Source: an uncultured Ruminococcus sp.
Lineage (GTDB): Bacteria > Bacillota > Clostridia > Oscillospirales > Ruminococcaceae
Assembly (NCBI GenBank): GCA_947174085.1
Contig: CAMWHN010000118.1
Coordinates: 1 to 6,978 of the forward strand
DNA: 6,978 bases
Reading direction: 5' to 3'
The position numbers were made by a program, and so were the translations under genes. Below, piece after piece: positions 5,508 to 6,978 of this stretch. A model generated the notes under the pieces. The model was given only the letters and a program-made list of their open reading frames with translations, was not told the DNA's origin and searched no databases. How positions within the stretch are numbered: the stretch's first letter is position 1; every line of letters begins with the position of its first letter.

Positions 5508-6839
5508 TTATTTTTCTAGTGTAGATGAGATAAATGCATCATAAATACATCTGATTGCCTGATGTAAATCATGTTCATTTACGCCAACAATGACATTTAA
5601 TTCACTTGAGCCTTGGTCAATCATTTTCACGTTAATTCTTGCATGTGCCAAAGAAGCAAAAATTCTTGCAGCAGTTCCTCTTGTTTTTCTCATGCCACGT
5701 CCTACAACTGCTAACAAAGCAATATCTGGTTCAATTTCTAATACATCTGGATTAACAGCTTTTCTTAATTCAGAAAGTAATTGTTCTTCTTTGCCTTTTA
5801 AAGCGTCAGCATCAGCAATAATACTTAATGTATCAATACCAGACGGCATATGTTCTACTAAAATACCCATATCTGCAAAAATATTTAACACATCACGCAC
5901 AAATCCAACTTCACTATTCATCATAGCTTTTTCTAAATTGACTGCACAGAAGCCTTTTTTACCGGCAATTCCTGTAATTGTGCGTACACTGGTTTCTTCC
6001 GTGTCGCTATCCGGAATAATTAATGTTCCGGCATCTTCTGGCTTATTTGTATTTTTAATATTAATTGGAATACCTGCTGTACGAACAGGGAAAATAGCAT
6101 CTTCATGCAGAACAGAAAAGCCCATGTAAGATAATTCTCTTAATTCTTTGTAAGTGATAACTGGAATCACAACCGGATTTTCCACAACTCTAGGGTCTGC
6201 CACCAGTACACCAGAAACATCTGTCCAGTTTTCATAAATAGATGCATGTAAAGCTCTTGCGACAAGTGAGCCTGTTACATCAGAACCGCCACGAGAGAAA
6301 GTTCTTACAACACCGCTCACGGATTTTCCATAAAATCCGGGAATTACAGCATGTGAAACATCTTTTAAACGTTCTCTTAATTTTGCTCTTGTTTCATGAC
6401 GTTGCATAATACCATCATCACTAAATACAATCACATCAGCAGCGTCAATAAATTCAAAATCTAAATATTTTGCAATAATTTTGCCATTTAAAAATTCTCC
6501 ACGGCTTGCGGCATATTCTTTACCGGCAGTTGCTAAATTTTTCTTAATTTCTGCAAATTCTTCTTCCAGAGATAAATCTAATTCTAAACCGTCAATAATT
6601 TCTTGATAGCGATTTTTAATATTCTGAAAATCTGAATCAAAATTTTCACCAAGACTAGCTTTTTCATAACAAGCATATAACATATCAGTTACTTTAATAT
6701 CATCTGAAAAACGTTTACCGGGTGCAGAAGGCACAACAAAACGTCTTTCTGAATCGCTTTTTATAATAGTACTCGCTTTTTTAATCTGATTCGCATCAGC
6801 TAGACTACTACCGCCAAATTTTACAACTTTTACTCCCAT
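5508..6839 (-). CDS. lysC: Aspartate kinase (monofunctional, two ACT domains)
   Basis: A 443-residue cytosolic enzyme phosphorylating L-aspartate with ATP, the first step to lysine (and diaminopimelate), threonine and methionine. The kinase domain (1 to about 275) shows KFGGSS (7-12), the SAPGKRFSDD region (38-47), SRGEFLNGK (112-120), RGGSDVTG (183-190) and ENWTDVSGVLVADPRVV (203-219). Two ACT domains follow (about 286-346 and 372-437) with IAGKKGFCAVNLEKAMMNSEVG and VGRGMRKTRGTAARIF. They imply allosteric feedback by an amino acid; which one cannot be read from sequence. There is no homoserine dehydrogenase fusion. An ATG at 6878 would add 13 residues but has no ribosome binding site and sits at the predicted transcription start. 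The ATG at 6839 puts KVVKFGG at the N-terminus as usual and has AAAGGA (6850-6855) ten bases upstream. It is transcribed alone. Diaminopimelate also leads to dipicolinate, but proximity to spoVA proves no link. The symbol is by class; a lysC/thrA-type paralogue is possible. Confidence 0.96.
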   Translation of the reverse strand: MGVKVVKFGGSSLADANQIKKASTIIKSDSERRFVVPSAPGKRFSDDIKVTDMLYACYEKASLGENFDSDFQNIKNRYQEIIDGLELDLSLEEEFAEIKKNLATAGKEYAASRGEFLNGKIIAKYLDFEFIDAADVIVFSDDGIMQRHETRAKLRERLKDVSHAVIPGFYGKSVSGVVRTFSRGGSDVTGSLVARALHASIYENWTDVSGVLVADPRVVENPVVIPVITYKELRELSYMGFSVLHEDAIFPVRTAGIPINIKNTNKPEDAGTLIIPDSDTEETSVRTITGIAGKKGFCAVNLEKAMMNSEVGFVRDVLNIFADMGILVEHMPSGIDTLSIIADADALKGKEEQLLSELRKAVNPDVLEIEPDIALLAVVGRGMRKTRGTAARIFASLAHARINVKMIDQGSSELNVIVGVNEHDLHQAIRCIYDAFISSTLEK

Positions 6840-6882
6840 AACAAACAAATCCTTTCCAAATTTTTTTATTTTTAACATATTA

Positions 6883-6911
6883 ATTATATGCTATTTTAGA
6901 AAAAAAATCAA
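6883..6911 (-). promoter_or_regulatory. Sigma-A promoter of the aspartokinase gene
   Basis: On the minus strand TTGATT (6906-6911), an ideal 17-base spacer and a perfect TATAAT (6883-6888). Transcription should start near 6877, leaving a leader of about 38 bases before the start codon at 6839. That is too short for a lysine riboswitch or T-box, so control is likely at initiation or by feedback on the enzyme. Confidence 0.8.
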
Positions 6912-6957
6912 TTGGAAATGCATACAAAATTTTTAAAAATAAATTAGTTTTTTTAGT

Positions 6958-6973
6958 AAATACACATGTATTT
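6958..6973. repeat. Short palindrome upstream of the aspartokinase promoter
   Basis: AAATACA (6958-6964) and TGTATTT (6967-6973) form a perfect 7-bp inverted repeat with a 2-bp spacer, 46 bases upstream of the aspartokinase -35 box. It could be a regulator site for this gene or for a gene beyond the window. In AT-rich DNA such a palindrome may also be chance. The rest of 6912-6978 holds nothing I can identify. Confidence 0.3.
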
Positions 6974-6978
6974 TCCAG

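Noticed and set aside
5590..6129. A 179-codon plus-strand open frame opposite the aspartokinase gene
   Set aside because: It is fully antisense to conserved ACT and kinase domain codons, has no ribosome binding site, and its sequence is the expected shadow of the real gene.

Overview
The window is AT-rich DNA from a spore-forming, low-GC Gram-positive bacterium. The SpoVAD/SpoVAE pair points to an endospore former. The clostridial-type aspartokinase and the YtrA-GntR/ABC module fit class Clostridia, perhaps a Ruminococcaceae-like gut lineage. The family-level guess is inference only.

Layout: (1) Positions 1-3840, plus strand: a compact three-gene operon. It encodes a YtrA-type GntR regulator, an ABC ATPase and a very large ABC permease with an extracytoplasmic C-terminal half. 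It is preceded by an extended -10 promoter carrying an operator-like inverted repeat and closed by a strong intrinsic terminator. All three genes overlap, so translation is probably coupled. The likely logic is an autoregulated, envelope-stress-type exporter or sensor; the substrate cannot be told from sequence. (2) Positions 3881-3914: a bidirectional terminator separates this operon from convergent genes. (3) Positions 3921-5299, minus strand: spoVAD then spoVAE, overlapping by a few bases, with a sigma-G-like promoter about 45 bp upstream of spoVAD. They encode parts of the spore dipicolinic acid channel. spoVAC, normally just upstream, is absent here. (4) Positions 5300-5507: an intergenic stretch with two hairpins, both best read as RNA of the minus strand, lying in the 3' end of the aspartokinase transcript. 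(5) Positions 5508-6839, minus strand: a monofunctional aspartate kinase with two ACT domains and a near-consensus sigma-A promoter. Its leader is too short for a lysine riboswitch. (6) Positions 6912-6978: no gene, only a short palindrome near the window edge.

I see no mobile element, CRISPR array, tRNA or rRNA. Most of the window is ordinary core genome. The features most worth a second look are the tyrosine-rich 12-bp tandem repeat inside the permease ectodomain, the operator-like site in front of the regulator, and the spoVAD-spoVAE pair without spoVAC.
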